From positions 5,688,501 through 5,752,500 of the forward strand of contig CAHIKZ030001813.1 of assembly GCA_903632075.3 (NCBI GenBank): a DNA stretch of 64,000 bases, given 5' to 3'. Below are positions 35,075 through 47,799 of the stretch, piece by piece. The notes below the pieces were generated by a model that worked only from the letters and a program-made list of their open reading frames with translations, searched no databases and had not been told where the DNA came from. Position 1 is the first letter of the stretch, and each line of letters starts with the position of its first letter. Origin of the DNA: Acanthosepion pharaonis (Eukaryota > Mollusca > Cephalopoda > Sepiida > Sepiidae). The position numbers and the translations under genes were made by a program.

Positions 35075-37700
35075 ATCAGTTTTACTCCAAGCAAGGCAGT
35101 ACAGTCACTAACACATAAAGGGTTACAGGATGTGGAGGAATTAGGAACAGAAAACATTAGTAAAAAGTAGAAAGTGAAAAGAACATTCAGGAGGACAATA
35201 GATAGCAATTGGCATTGCATTTAGAATTTTGCAGATTAAAGTTGGCTGGAAACATGAAGCCAGAGGGGAGTTCCACAATTGAGAAAAGAAACTGTTACCA
35301 TAGAAGTTACAGCTACATCTAGTTTTATCCAACGTAAATTGATGCGATCTCCCCACCAGTCTAGTATTGTGCTTAAATTCATACAGTCTAGGTATGAAAG
35401 GCTCATCTGAACAATTATCATGAAAGTATTTATAAAATAGTCACAGAGTGGCAACTATATGGTGGTGGGCAAGTGACTGAAGCCGAGCCATCAGATCAGG
35501 ACCAATAATATTGCTGATTCTTCTTTGAATCTTATTATGGAGCTCCAGGTAAATTGCAAGGATGAATGGTAGACTTATAAATATGCAAAATATTCTGAAG
35601 AGAAAAATTGTCTCACTTGACACAGTGAACCACCTGATCTAGCAATGATTTCAATGCAGTCTTTCCACCTTGTGTCAGTTGAGGACGTTAACCCCGAGAA
35701 GGTACAATGAGTCACTTTCTTGGAGGATAGCAGCAGCCATGCTGATAGAAGGAAGAGAGGAGTCTCTCAGTTAATAGAAAGAAGTTTCATTTTGGAGCCA
35801 TTGAAATTGACAAGCTATCTTTTGCCCCAGTTAACAACAGTCTTGAACTTGTTTTGTACATCAGCTGTGATTTTGACCTTGTTTGACTGATCAGCCTTAC
35901 TATCAAGGCAGGAGTAAATTGGTAGTGTTACCAGTATAGATGCTAAGTTGAGAGCTGATGTCATTGGGAAGGTTGTTAATGAATATTAAAAACAGTGTAG
36001 AACCAAGGATGGAGCCCTGGTGAACACTTGTGTTAGTACGAAAGGATGTAGACAAATGGCTTGTTAAGAATAACTTTCATTTCATGTTTTGATAGGAAAG
36101 ACTGGATCAGCTCAAAAATGTGCCTGGAGATACTGTAACTTTTCAGTTTGTGGAGAAGACCTGAATGCCAGACCCTGTCAAAAACTTTTGAGATGTCCAA
36201 AGTTACAGCCTGAGTTTCACTGTTTTTAACTAGAGCATGGTAGACTCTTTCCGTAATTATCATTAGTACATCAGCACTTGACCTGGAGAAATGAAAGCTG
36301 TGTTGCTTGTCTGAGAAAAGGCTCTGTGATTGAGAGGTGATGAACCAATTCAGAATTGATTAAAGCATCTAGGAGTTTCCCAAAAAGAGGTAGAAGGCTA
36401 ATAGGTTGATAGTTGGATGGGTTGGACTGTTAACCAGAGTTCTTAAAAACTGGAACAATAGGCTGGAAAGTGAGGCATACAGTTTTACACACTCCTTAAT
36501 GACTATTACAGGGATACTATTTGGTCCATATGCTTTGTGGGGACCAAGGTTAGAGATGATAGTAGAGACCATGGAAAGGGTTATATGCACATCACTCGGT
36601 AGAGACTCAGTTCTAAGGGGGAAGTTAAGCATGGATACTCCAGATGAGTCAAGAGTAGAGTTTAAGGAGAATTTACAGGCAAAGCATTCAGCTTTATCAG
36701 CAGAGGATGATAACACCTCAAATCGATTGAAAAGATGGGGAATAGAGGACCTTGCACTTATTTAGTATCCTATTACAGAGACTCGAATGATCATGAGTAC
36801 CAAAGTTTTTAGAGGCTATGTGGTACCTCATTCTCTCAGAAAACAGGGGCTTAGCTCCTTTGAAGACTTGCTTACATTTGTTATGAGCAGTAACTGTTAT
36901 GACAAGAGCTGTCATACTGGTATAGCCAGAAATAGAAGTTCCTCTGTGCTGTGGCAGCCAAGCATGCTGGTGTGATCCATGGAGAGGATTGCGGTTTCAC
37001 CTGGCATTTCCAAGAAGGGATGAAAGGGTCCATGTGGCTTTGACCCAATAAGAAACCTCAGTGGTGCAATTTTCAATTGGGAGGTGGAAAATGTCAGTCC
37101 AAGGGGTGTCATGAAGAAAATCCTGGAATGAGTCCCAGTCAGCATGCTGGTAATTAAAAGAGGTCTTACAGATAGGGAGTTGCTATTTAATGGCTACTTC
37201 GAAAGAGATTTCAATAGCTACCACAGAGTGGTATGAGTTACCAAGAAGGCAGTATTGCAAAGCTCGGCAAGAGGAGGTAAGAAATAGATCCAGTAGAGAA
37301 GCCTGTTTGGTTTGGCTAGGGAAATGAATAGGGAAGTTTGAGTGAGGGATTGAGTAATAGAAAAATTTGATGTCTGTATATCAACAACATCAGTACCTCT
37401 GGAATGTTTCAGCCATGTGTTGTGGTGAGCATTAAAGTCACTAAAGAATGGAAGAATTCAAGTTGGTTTCATAAAGGAACAAAGATATCGGGCGACTGTT
37501 CCATGAGAAAAGATTCTACATTGTAGAAGTTGGAACAGATACCATAAATATTATGGCTTGCCTTGGCCAAGCACTTTGACTTGAGATGGGATAGGTGAGC
37601 GAGGGGTGGGTGGTGGCGTGAACCTTCCCACTCCGGAATCATTCACTAGCTATTAGTGGTACCAGGGTAAAGGGGAGGGCGTGGTCCACCTTTTTGTTTT
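35075..37700 (-). mobile_element. LINE family A, longest copy, endonuclease to 3' end
   Basis: About 2.6 kb in minus orientation. From its 5' side, an endonuclease motif SDFNAHHNTWLKHSRGTD lies near 37,430. Linker frames follow (AHNKCKQVFKGAKPLF at 36,850), then the fingers of reverse transcriptase (LGPHKAYGPNSIPVIVIKEC near 36,520), palm ISKVFDRVWHSGLLHKLKSY near 36,160, then thumb and the family 3' end at 35,085. The YADD position reads YTGN-like. Many stops and frameshifts make it inactive. The GC-richer stretch 37,560-37,700 may be its 5' region. Confidence 0.85.
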
Positions 37701-37709
37701 CTTTATTTT

Positions 37710-39750
37710 TTTTTTTACTCCCCCCCCCCTCTACCAAGGAATTGTATTAGCAAAATTGTTTAGTGATGATGCTTTGTTTCAAAAACACCAAAATGTTGAC
37801 ATGAAAACTTTCTAAAGAGATTTAAACTGGCACTGAAAAACAAATTAAAATGTAAAAGAAGCAAAAATTAATGACAGTGTTTCTTCTGTGAAATTTATCA
37901 AAGATTACTTTAAGAAAAGTGTTTTCACAATATAAAATAATAACTTTTTATTTTGGTTTGTCTACTTATCTTTGATAGTATTCAATTTAATGTTAATTTA
38001 ACATTTTAAAAAATTATTTTTCCATTGATTGAACAAAAGTTGATTAAATCTAGTTTCAAAATAGCTTTTGGTTAAATACTTGTTGACATTGAATGAGATG
38101 TATTAGTACCTAAATTCCTACCCCACTTGTGTGTTGTTTTTTATTATTTTTGGTTTATCAAAATATCACACTGTGTTAACTTTATTGCACTATAATAATG
38201 CTAAGCCATAACCTGAGTGTGTATCAGCAGTGTGTGTTTTTCAAGAAAGATTATTTAAAAAGCTGTTATTGATCTGACAGCAACAAAAAGAATTGCAATG
38301 CAATACATAGTTTTCTGCTTTCTTGTCAATCACTGATCGGGACAAAGCTTTCAGGAAAAAAGCAATTGGAAAGGGACTGTAAGAAAAAAGTAGCAAATAA
38401 CTTGTGATGATGAATTTGATCAGCAGCATATGCTTTTTCATTGGTTGGATGGCATTCTCTCTACTTTGATTGGTTGCTGAAACATACATTACTTGTTATT
38501 ACATTTAAGCCCACTCACAAATCTTTTAAGGTGGCCTGCAGTGAGAGTAAGGGTAGTTAATAGGAAAATGCTGGCTAGAGCTGTCCATTCATTAATTCAT
38601 TTACCTGCCTGTTTGTGGTAAATGTGTTGCTTTCATTTCTTGTGAATTGAATATATCGCCATGTCTATGTCACTTGGAAAAGATGTGTTCTCTGTGACCA
38701 AGGCCTTGGGTCCACACGTTAAAAGACAACAACAAAATATTCATCGACCAGTTCTTTCCTGCCCATTCAGGTTTTCGATTTCTTCATTGGAAGGCCTTCT
38801 TCATCACACTGGAAAAAATGTAGGTTTATTATTGCAAGTCTTTATTCAAAATCTTTCTTGCTTCTATTTTATTGTTTGATATTTTTTTCTAAACTCTTAA
38901 TTATTTTCAGCGATGTTATTAAAGTCAAGATTACCATCTGTAGAAATTAATTCTTTTAGGTATTGATGAACTTTATTATAAATTGTCATGATTTTTAAAA
39001 GCGTTTCTCACATATTTGTTGTTTATCTTGATGTAGTGAAGTTATTTCATTTAGTATATAAAATGACTTGTTTAATCATGTTCACAGGATTAAAAGTCAA
39101 AAAGAATTTTAGGAATCTTATCTTATTAGATTTGGAGAGTTTTGTCATCTTGTGAATTCTGTTTTTTATTTATTCTTTTATGTTGCAGTTTTGTCAGTCA
39201 GAACAGGTGTTGAAAAGGATTAATTTTATCTTAAGTGATGGAGGTTTTTTAAAAAAATCATGTCATTAGTCTGCATAGTATCCACTTTAATTACAATCAC
39301 TTGCTTGTGATAGTCACTTTTATTATTGTAACCATTTAGAATTTTTATATAAATCTTGTATTTTTTTTTTTATTAGTTTAGCCCCTAGAAATCCTTACTT
39401 ATGCCAGGTTCTGTATCTCTGCAATATATCTTTATCAATATTAAAGGAAACAAGCTCTGTGGCCACTTTAGATGTAAATAACTAAATCCTGACACAGTAC
39501 AAAGATTGTCTAGCAACAGAAATATTTCCTCATAAAATCTTGAATTGTTCATGCTAATAACTAATAAGTTTTATTACACTTTGTGTAAATAGTATCATCC
39601 TATTTTCTAATATAAATATCTTATAATCTTATAGTCTTTGAAATAATGTGATTAACCTTTTTAAGTTGCTTGATTTTAATTTTGCAAAACCCACTGACAA
39701 GTTTATTGATATAAAAGCTTATGCATTTGTTTTCTCTGTTCATTAGTAAA
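37710..39750. other. Intronic sequence, nothing recognised
   Basis: AT-rich. The plus frame 38,661-38,879 sits in a slightly more complex stretch and ends near a GTAGGT, but it has no homology I recognise and does not fit between NPHP4 exons 1 and 2, which join cleanly without it. Confidence 0.5.
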
Positions 39751-39756
39751 ATGTCT

Positions 39757-40075
39757 GGAAGTATCAAGTGGCATGATGGTTATGAGTAATGGTAACATTT
39801 GACTGGGTTCAAATTTTAGCTGGGGTAGTTTCTGTTTGCTTTGCACTTATGCCCTTGGGAATGGTATGCATCTATGATTTGCCCATTGTTATGTAGCTTG
39901 ACAAATATGTTTCAGCTCTTACTTGTTACTATGGTTGTTAAGGAAGAAAATGGAGGTGTGTAATCATTTGAGCAAACCACTCTTTCATAAGTACTTGTCC
40001 ACATAATGGTAGCCAAATTCTGTTACCATTGCCATCAGCACTGACAGGAAGAAGTAAGGTAATGTCTACAGTGGG
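39757..40075 (+). mobile_element. tRNA-headed SINE, degraded
   Basis: Head with TGATGGTTATG (A-box-like) and GGGTTCAAATTTT (B-box). The body keeps TGCCCTTGGGAATGGTATGC. It resembles 28,357-28,690 but is more diverged. Confidence 0.65.
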
Positions 40076-40079
40076 CTTC

Positions 40080-41420
40080 TTGTATATTTCATAAGAAAAG
40101 CAACCATGAGATTAAAGAGTTAAATGTAAAATTGACTTAGGCAGGGTAAGTCTATGATTTCATACAAATATTAGCATTAGTTGTATTATCAATTAAACAA
40201 GAAAATAACAAACTTATTAGCATTTTTAAAAGTAGTATAACTTAATGTGGCATGTTTAATTATTGTTGTGAAAAATCCCCTTAGATTTTTTTGTGGCTCA
40301 AAATATACCAAACAGCAATAAATCTTGATTTTAATATCTTCAAAAAATGAACAGGAATATTCAAATGGTTCAGAGGATTTTACACAATGTCACATTTTAT
40401 TATGCAACTGAAAGTATTTTTCACCATTTTGTAAATAAGTCTTTAGTTACTGATGTTTGTTTTTTTTGTTTATTAAAATTTTTTTTTTTATTAAAATTTC
40501 AGGTATATAAAAATTGTTATGGGTCATAAGAAATAGGAATTAAATTCTCTATATATTTTTGAACCAATAAAATCCCATCTGACAGTTTGTTTGATAAACA
40601 ACAAATGCTGTAAGAATATTTATGGACACAGTTGTCAACCTACTATGTGTTATTTTTGGACCATTAGAAAATAACAATAATAACTCCTTTCACAACTCCC
40701 ACAAATTCTAGAAAGATTTTTGCAAGCCAGTGTGAAATTATTTCCTAACTAATGAAAACCTCATATTCAAAAAGTTCACACCTGGGTGAAATTAGATTTT
40801 GAATCTCCCTTAGGGATATAAAAAAAAGAAGCATACTGCTTCTCAGGATTCAAAACAATTTTGGAGGTTTGTTTGACCTACATGCACCTTCACCTGTACC
40901 TATATACACACACACACACACACACACAGTGGAAAAGATGAGCCAGCAGCAGCCACTGACTAAGGTATTGTTTATTCACTGACACATTAGGCTGACTGTC
41001 ATAAAGTAAGTCTGTTCACATATCTCACACTGACCTAAGAACACTGAATTATTTTATAAAGCAAACTTCACTGCAAGTAAAATTGAACATTTTATTGCTA
41101 TTTTATATTTCTGAAAAGAATATATAAATGTTATTTCAATTGATGTTCTGCTTCTACTTTTCCTTCTGAGAATAACATTTCTTATGTTTCATTTAAAAGA
41201 TGTGCTGTTGTTGTTATGTTTGAGATTCTGACACTCACATAAGCAGGAAAACCTGGGTAGACTGATCCCAACACAGATATAACCTAAAAAAAGAAATGGG
41301 ATCTTATTAAGTTATTGAATGATAAGAACAGAATGTTGAAAATTTTGAAAAAGTTGAACAGAAATAATAGAAAAAAAAGAACTTGAAAACATGGGTAACT
41401 CTACAACAAATTCCTTGCTG
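40080..41420. other. Intronic sequence with (AC)n microsatellite
   Basis: A (AC)n run lies at about 40,906-40,928. Otherwise nothing recognised. Confidence 0.6.
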
Positions 41421-41424
41421 CTTT

Positions 41425-43190
41425 TTGCTTTCCAGCTTGTTAGAAATCCTCCACTGTAGTTCCCATCTTTTAAAAACTATGAAAAATCTTCTGACCCCTT
41501 GAATTATCATTCTATTAGTCTCCTACCTCTTTTTGGCAAAGTACTTTTAGTACTAGAGGCTCTAATCAAAGTCCAATTGGTTAAGCATCTCATTTTGCAT
41601 TGCCTTCTTTTGGATAAACAATATGACTTTGGTTTATCCAGTCGTATTGCTGAAGTGTTAATAGCAATCCCTGAATTTGTGTATCAGGCTTTAGATAAGA
41701 ATGGCAAAGCTCATTCTGTGGCTTTAGATATCTTGAAGATGTTTGACGAGATTTGGCATGCTGGCCTTCTCCACAAGTTCAAAGGCTACAGTGTCAAATA
41801 TTTGGCTTAATCCAATTGTTGTTAACAAATCCTGTAATGAGGGTTGTGTTGAATGGATACACTTTTAGTTCATTTCACATTAATGCAAGGGTACCCGAAG
41901 ACTCTATCCTTGTATCTACATTGTTTCTTATCTTCATAAATGTCATTAGTTCCAAACTAGGTATTGATGCTGATAAAGCAACTATTTACTACTGTCTTAG
42001 TAGCAGGAGTGATATAATAAAATTAGCCACTGTTCTCGAAAAGGACCTCCAATTGGTGGTTAAGTGTGGCAAGGAATGGTATGTAAATTTTAACATTTCC
42101 AAAACAAAACTGCTTTCATTTAATCACCATAGAGAACCTTTTTTGCTAGACATTATCATGGCTGATACTAACCTCCAGGAGAGCAACTCTTTGTACCTTC
42201 TTGAGCTTACATTTTCCCCTGAGATGAAGTGGAGTGATTATATTGAGTCAGTTGCTATGTCTACTGCTAGAAAAGTTGGTTCATTGTGATATGCCAGACA
42301 ATTATTCTTGTCAGAATCTATTTTACACATTTCTAAATCTTCCATTTGTCCCTGCATTGAATATTGTTGCCATACCTGGTCTGGTACTCCTGCTATATAT
42401 CTCAAGATTCTTGACAAAATTCAAAATGGGTCTGTAATGTAATCAATCCTGACCTAGCATCTCAACTTCAATTGCCTTCTCACTGATATGATGTGGCTTC
42501 TCTGTTTTTCTATAAATATTTTCTGGCAATTTTTCTGATGAGCTTTCTTCTTTCATATTGTAAATACTCATTGGGGCTAGTTTTTAGAATTTTTGTTTTA
42601 TTCCCCTCCCCCCACAGATAATGAATTGTAAATATGGGGACTAGTTAGTATTTTCATAGAGACAAAGAGGTATTATGGTGGTTATAGTAAGAAAGGTACA
42701 TATGAATGTGTTGTTTTGGTGTAAGGAATATTTGTTCGTACGATTGGGTCAGTGTTTGCGGCTAGCTAAGTTATAGTTAAGACAGAAGAAGACCATCCTT
42801 TCCCCAATTCTCTTTTTGGGCATGTGCCACATTTCTGTATTAAACAGAATAAATATTGCTTCCTTCTTTCATGCCACAAAGCGTGAATTTAAGTGGGCTA
42901 CTAGATTAGTAACTAAGTCTTAGTGTTTTACTGTTAAACTAGCTTAATGCAACTGTATATTCTATTCTAATAGTTTCTTTTCTCACATTTCTTGCATGTG
43001 GAACATTCTTCTGACTTCTTGCTTCTCTGTCACCTAAAATCTTCAAAAATTTAAATGCAAAACCAATCACCATCTGTCTTCCTGGAGCCTGTTGTTTCTT
43101 TTCCCTCACTAAAGTGTTTTCATTCTCTTTTTTACTCCCAGCAACCCCTTGTATCCTAGTGGAATTATCACCTTGCTTTGGGTGAAATAA
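41425..43190 (+). mobile_element. LINE family A, reverse transcriptase to 3' end
   Basis: Plus-strand reading begins NYHSISLLPLFGKVL at 41,502, then ALDILKMFDEIWHAGLLHKF and LVSTLFLIFINVISSKLGID. In the palm the expected YADD reads DADK, so the catalytic centre is destroyed. LQESNSLYLLELTFSPEMKW and the family 3' end (CAGCAACCCCTTGTATCCTA) follow. It is split by an insertion at 42,557-42,862. Confidence 0.87.
42557..42862. mobile_element. 306-base insertion in a LINE with 10-base duplication
   Basis: CTTCTTTCAT occurs at 42,547-42,556 and again at 42,863-42,872. After the second copy the LINE 3' region resumes (GCGTGAATTTAAGTGGGCTA). The insert begins ATTGTAAATACTCATTGGGG and ends AACAGAATAAATATTGCTTC. 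It has no A-tail, no clear inverted ends and no coding frame. Possible identities are a non-LTR-mobilised SINE-like sequence or a small LTR. I do not recognise it. Confidence 0.7.
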
Positions 43191-43329
43191 AAAATGTCCA
43201 GACCTTACAGAACAAGAGAAAAAATGGATAATGTTACAAGAAATTTGAGAAAACTTTAAAGCATAATAAGCAAGAAGAGTGGATTGATAAATTATTTGAA
43301 GAAGCTGGTGTTGGGAATTATAAATTGGA

Positions 43330-43690
43330 GATACAAAAATGAAGCAAGTACAAAAATTCTGATATCTGGGAACTGTTTTGACAGAGGACGGGAAGTGCAA
43401 CATTGAAATCTCAAGGTTCATTGGGATAGTGAAAGATGCCTTTCCAAATCTGAGAAGTGTAAAAAAACATGAAAATTTCATTAAAAACCAAAAAGAGTAC
43501 TGAACTGTTCCATAATATCAGTCCTTCTATATGGCAGTGAATGCTGGACAGATGATGAAAAGACTTGAAGCAACAGAAATGTGGTTCTACAGAAGGATGC
43601 CGAGAATTCCATGGACTGATCATGAGAAGGTATAGGGAATGCAAATATAAAATGTACAGAATATTAAAAACTTTTCCTGTTGTCATTAGG
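43330..43690 (+). mobile_element. LINE family B, C-terminal fragment
   Basis: Plus-strand frames read FDRGRKCNIEISRFIGIVKD, AFPNLRSVKK and, after frame changes, LLYGSECWTDDEKT and LEATEMWFYRRMPRIPWTDH. This is the standard tail of a family B-type reverse transcriptase. It directly follows the family A copy. Confidence 0.72.
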
Positions 43691-43744
43691 CAAACTATCA
43701 CCTTTTTAAGTAAATGCCAGAATGTAGAATCTGTAAGTTAAGCA

Positions 43745-44140
43745 AAGAAATACATGCAAATTGATTTTCCAGCATTGGGTGAGCCTGTTGGTTGGCTCCT
43801 TCATGGAAATAGTCAACCAACACAGTTTAGAAAATTAGTGGGAGGTCTTATTGGTAATGAATCATTTTCCACTCTACAACTTCTTTCTCACAGACAAAAT
43901 ATTATAAACCTCTCACTGCTCTATTGCTGTTGTCATGGAAAGTTTTCAGACTAACTATATTCCTAAGTTCTGCTAGTTCTAACTTTCATGGCTAAGACTT
44001 GCCATGCTATATGCATTGTAATGAACCACCCTCATTCCCTTTGTATTTCATTGGTGAGATGTAAATTCTACTCAAGCAGCTTCTTCACATGAACTGCTGT
44101 TTTGTGAAACTGACTCCCAAGAGTATTATAGGCATTAAGG
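43745..44140 (+). mobile_element. LINE family C fragment
   Basis: Plus strand reads NESFSTLQLLSHRQNIINLS, then LLYCCCHGKFSD. After breaks come TFMAKTCHAI-like and NHPHSLCISLVRCKFYSSSF-like segments. Same family as 934-1,640. Confidence 0.68.
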
Positions 44141-44261
44141 CTGATAATGGTTTCAGGATATATGCAAAGAATTATTGTTGACTCATTTGATGATGATCCT
44201 TAGTTATCTTCTTTTTCTCCTTTATTATTATTATTATTTAATATTCAGGTAAAATCCATGG

Positions 44262-44600
44262 AATTTTAAGCTAAACAGAATATTCAAATCAGATAATGAT
44301 ACTTTACATTCTGCAAAACTGACTCTTGCTCATTTTACTGAAATAGGTTTCAAAGATACTAAATTAAAAGAATGGGCTACAGCCTCTTCATATATTAATC
44401 AAATAGAAAACTTATGGTCTATCATTAACAGATTATATACGAGAATGGAAAACCATATTCAAGCAAAGATCTCTAGAAGAATGCAATAATAAAAAAAAGT
44501 TATGTGAAAGTTTAAATAGAAAAATTATTGAGTTAGCCAAAAAATATATTGAGTTATTAAGTAAAAAATTTACTTAATGAACTGAACAAACTTGATGGCT
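44262..44600 (+). mobile_element. Tc1-like transposase C-terminal remnant
   Basis: Plus strand reads SDNDTLHSAKLTLAHFTEIG and, further on, INQIENLWSIINR. These correspond to the DND-x-HTA and LNPIENLW blocks that carry the second and third catalytic acids of Tc1-like transposases. No terminal repeats were found. Confidence 0.7.
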
Positions 44601-44949
44601 AACCCAGTATAATTGATGGGTGAATAACGGATGAAAGTTTAAAATAGGAAAGAGACCACATTGATATATGAAAGAATAAAATAACTTTTTCAGGCATAGT
44701 CAGAAAAGAAGTCTATGAAAAGTTGATACTCACAGAAAATATTTAGAGACAAAGAGGAAATTGTAAATGACTTACCTAACAAGCTTTTGCAAATGGATTG
44801 CAGAATTAGGAATGGGAGGGATAGTAAAAAGAGAAACATTGCTAAGAGTGACAATGGATAGAAAAAAAGTTTTGAAGAACCATGATTGCTCATTTTCTGA
44901 AGAAACACATATCTAGAAGAATATAGGATATTGTGTAAATATGTATTTT

Positions 44950-45215
44950 TCTAATCTTGGGATTCTTTTTCTCCGAGTTCCTTCAGGACATTGGTGATCA
45001 TGGTCCTCCACAATTTCCTGTTCTTTGTAGCTTTGTAATTTTTGTCTTTTCACTATCTCTCCTAATCCCTGTTTCACCAACTATTCACACAAATTCACTT
45101 GGTAGGTTATTTGCGCTGTCACTCTTGCCATTAATATGTCCTGTCAAAGTCAAGTTTTCTAAGCCCTATTTCCTCATTATGTGCCCTTAGGATCTATTTA
45201 TAAATAAAAAATTGT
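44950..45215 (-). mobile_element. LINE family B, C-terminal fragment
   Basis: Shares GATCATGGTCCTCCACAATT and the downstream layout with 25,180-25,620 and 52,840-53,235. On the minus strand this gives the ...LWRTMITNVL tail. Confidence 0.6.
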
Positions 45216-45219
45216 TGCA

Positions 45220-46115
45220 CTTGGTTTAATAAAACTTGATACATCTAGAAGAAGCTATCAATATTTTAATAAGGATTGACATTATAAGGTGAAACTCTAG
45301 CAAGATATAGCTTATATAAATATTAATAATATCCTGAAAATTTGACTAATATTGGTTAGTTAATAGCAATTTTATTTTGAAAACATTGCCTGATTTTTCT
45401 ATCCAAATCATAGTTTTTTTTTTATCTTTCATTAAAACTTAGTGTCCATGAGTGAGGCCAACCATTAAGTTGGAGGACATCAGACACACTGTGCGAATAA
45501 ATGTCTATTTGGCTTTCAATGCAAATATGTAGTGTGAATTTGTTAGATGCTCAGTTATATGGTGACTGATTATGAGACTGATGATAATGATGAAAACTTC
45601 ATATCTCCTCTTATCTTATAAATGGTTACAGTATGAACAAACAATTTGTCAGCCAACCAGCTATTTTTTTATGACTGCTGTTTTTTTGTTTTGTTTTTTC
45701 TTTTTGTTGTTTCACCTGTTCTATTCATTCAAATTTAGCTTCATGTATAAAATCTGACCTGTTTTCATGTTCCAGGAATTGACTTCAGCTTCTATTAATA
45801 TCTGTGTAACTATCTTTCATTTGTTTATTTGTAGTTGTGGGTTACCAATTGATTGATATATATTTTTTTTTTTTCGTTTGTATTTTTTTTAAATCTCATT
45901 TGCTTGTGTGTTAGTTGACTTGTTTTATGAAAATAATACCAAAAGTTTACTTATGCATTATTAGGATTATTTCATCTATTTTATTTTGTTTATGATGTTG
46001 GATGTTGAATTTTTTTTTTTTTTTTAATGACATTTTCTCAAAGCAACCATCACAAATTTTTTAAGCTAATAAATAATATCTTATTTATTTTTTCTGAAAA
46101 TAAAGATTGGAAACC
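45220..46115. other. Intronic sequence, nothing recognised
   Basis: AT-rich with long T-runs. No supported feature. Confidence 0.6.
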
Positions 46116-46120
46116 TAAGT

Positions 46121-46730
46121 GTGTTTTTTTTTTTTTTTTTAATCATTTCACCCCAAGCAAAGCAATGCCACTAGGATGCAGGGGTTACAAGAAGTAAAAG
46201 AAAATGAGAAGACTAGTGAGGTGAGGGAAAGGACAATAAAGTAAGAGAATTCAGGAAGACCAAATATGGTGATTGATGTTGAAGATTGTAAGTGGCAGGG
46301 AATTAAGACATCGGAAGGTTGTTCCATAGGCAAGAAAGGAAACTATTTTCCAGCTAGTTCAACCCTGAGACCTAGTTGCCAGTATAGTTGAACACTTAAA
46401 TTCATGCAGTTCAGGTACTAAGGAGGAAAGCTCATCAAAACAATTGTCAGAAAAATATTTATAGAAAAGACAGAGGTAAGCAGACATCATGGTCGGTGGG
46501 AAAGTGACTGAAGATGAGATACCAAGTTAGGATTGATTAAATTCTTTGTATTTTGTCAAGAATCTGTAGATATATAGTAAGACCACCAGATCAGATATGG
46601 CAACAGTAGATCAGATGGTAGATTTATAAATGAGCAAGAGGGATTCTGACAAGAAGAATTCTCTAGTTCCCAATGTTCTGTTCAGTTGGTTCTCCCACCT
46701 TCCCCAATTAAATGTGGTAACTGGTAAAGA
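46121..46730 (-). mobile_element. LINE family A, 3' end
   Basis: The T-run at 46,121-46,140 is the tail, followed by the family 3' end (CACCCCAAGCAAAGCAATGC) and degraded C-terminal frames on the minus strand. Confidence 0.8.
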
Positions 46731-46979
46731 ATCTGAAATTTACTTTCTGTGTATAATCTTGCCTGGTTGCTTGTATCCTGTTCCATTTGAGAAAACATTA
46801 TTACTGAAGAGTCTTTTCTTTTAGTACTGGTTTCACTTTACTATAGATGCTGATTGCCTTAGCTTCTAAATATTTTACAAAAAAATTGTGTCCGCTATTA
46901 TAACAAGAAGGAAAATTCTTTTTTTCTCTTTTTCTATAGATTCCTCATATACAACACTGGATATCATTATTCCATACAA

Positions 46980-47280
46980 GATTGATTGATTTGGTTATTT
47001 ATAGCTTATCAACCCTTTGTCGGTTATTTAATTTTTTTTTTATTTTGTGTGAAGTAATATTAGGATTAACAATGTTTTGGGGATAATAACAATGATTTTT
47101 CCAGATACAAGTCTTACTATTTAACCCACAGCTGGCTGAGGTAAGAGACAGATTTGTACCTTTCCCAAAGGTATTTGTGTGTAAGTGAATATAACAAACC
47201 CAACTGGAATTGGAACTCTGCTCCCTAATTTCTCATTTCCAGCTGCTTTCTATTACTCCTCACCATACTTCTGTTATTTA
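46980..47280 (-). mobile_element. tRNA-headed SINE with the shared body
   Basis: In plus reading: GCTTATCAACCCTTTGTCGG (end of body), TACCTTTCCCAAAGGTATTT, and CCAACTGGAATTGGAACTCT, whose reverse complement is a B-box. No 5S head is present. Confidence 0.72.
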
Positions 47281-47334
47281 TAAGAAAAGTAAATTGATTT
47301 TCAATGTTTCTTCAGCCTTCTTCAGTAGAATTTT

Positions 47335-47745
47335 GTTGGGTGTGTGTAGTAAAATTAGGTCCAAACAATAGGAAGGGAACGGGTTGGCCCGGCACCGCCT
47401 ACTTCCGGAAGAAACAAAATTCCTCAGCTTCAAGACAGGTTGCTCAAAGCAATCTAGCTACAAAACTCCACAGATCTTTGCACTCAATTATTCCAACACC
47501 GCCTCGTAGTTCGCTACACACAACTCTCTCGAATGGTCTCCCGCCGTCACATTTATGCTGGCGAACACCAACCAATTTGCATACGGCCAAGTTCACCTCT
47601 CACCAATTCTTGCGGCTACAAGATCGCGTTTCCCATAAGTCCGACTCACCGTAATGGTGGTGTTTCTTCCTTCGGACCAATTACTGCCCTGCACGCCAGA
47701 CACAAACGAACCCTCTTATGTCGAGAGCTAAGGTTAGTCTCACTT
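47335..47745. other. GC-rich stretch, possible LTR relic
   Basis: An abrupt rise in GC and CpG content. The open frames 47,304-47,654 and 47,533-47,790 have no domain I recognise. It could be an LTR or an unrelated insertion. No clear borders or duplications were found. Confidence 0.35.
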
Positions 47746-47799
47746 TCATGTCCACAGTGTGACATCTTTTTGGTCTGGTTCTGTTTATAATCTGGTTTG

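Noticed and set aside
38661..38879. Possible extra NPHP4 exon
   Set aside because: NPHP4 exons 1 and 2 already join in phase and in register with the vertebrate protein. This frame has no match.
42939..43481. 180-codon minus-strand open frame
   Set aside because: It lies antisense to the 3' end of LINE family A and the start of a family B piece. No domain or splice context supports it.
47304..47790. Two plus-strand frames of 116 and 85 codons
   Set aside because: Low-complexity composition, no recognised domain, and a probable LTR-like context.
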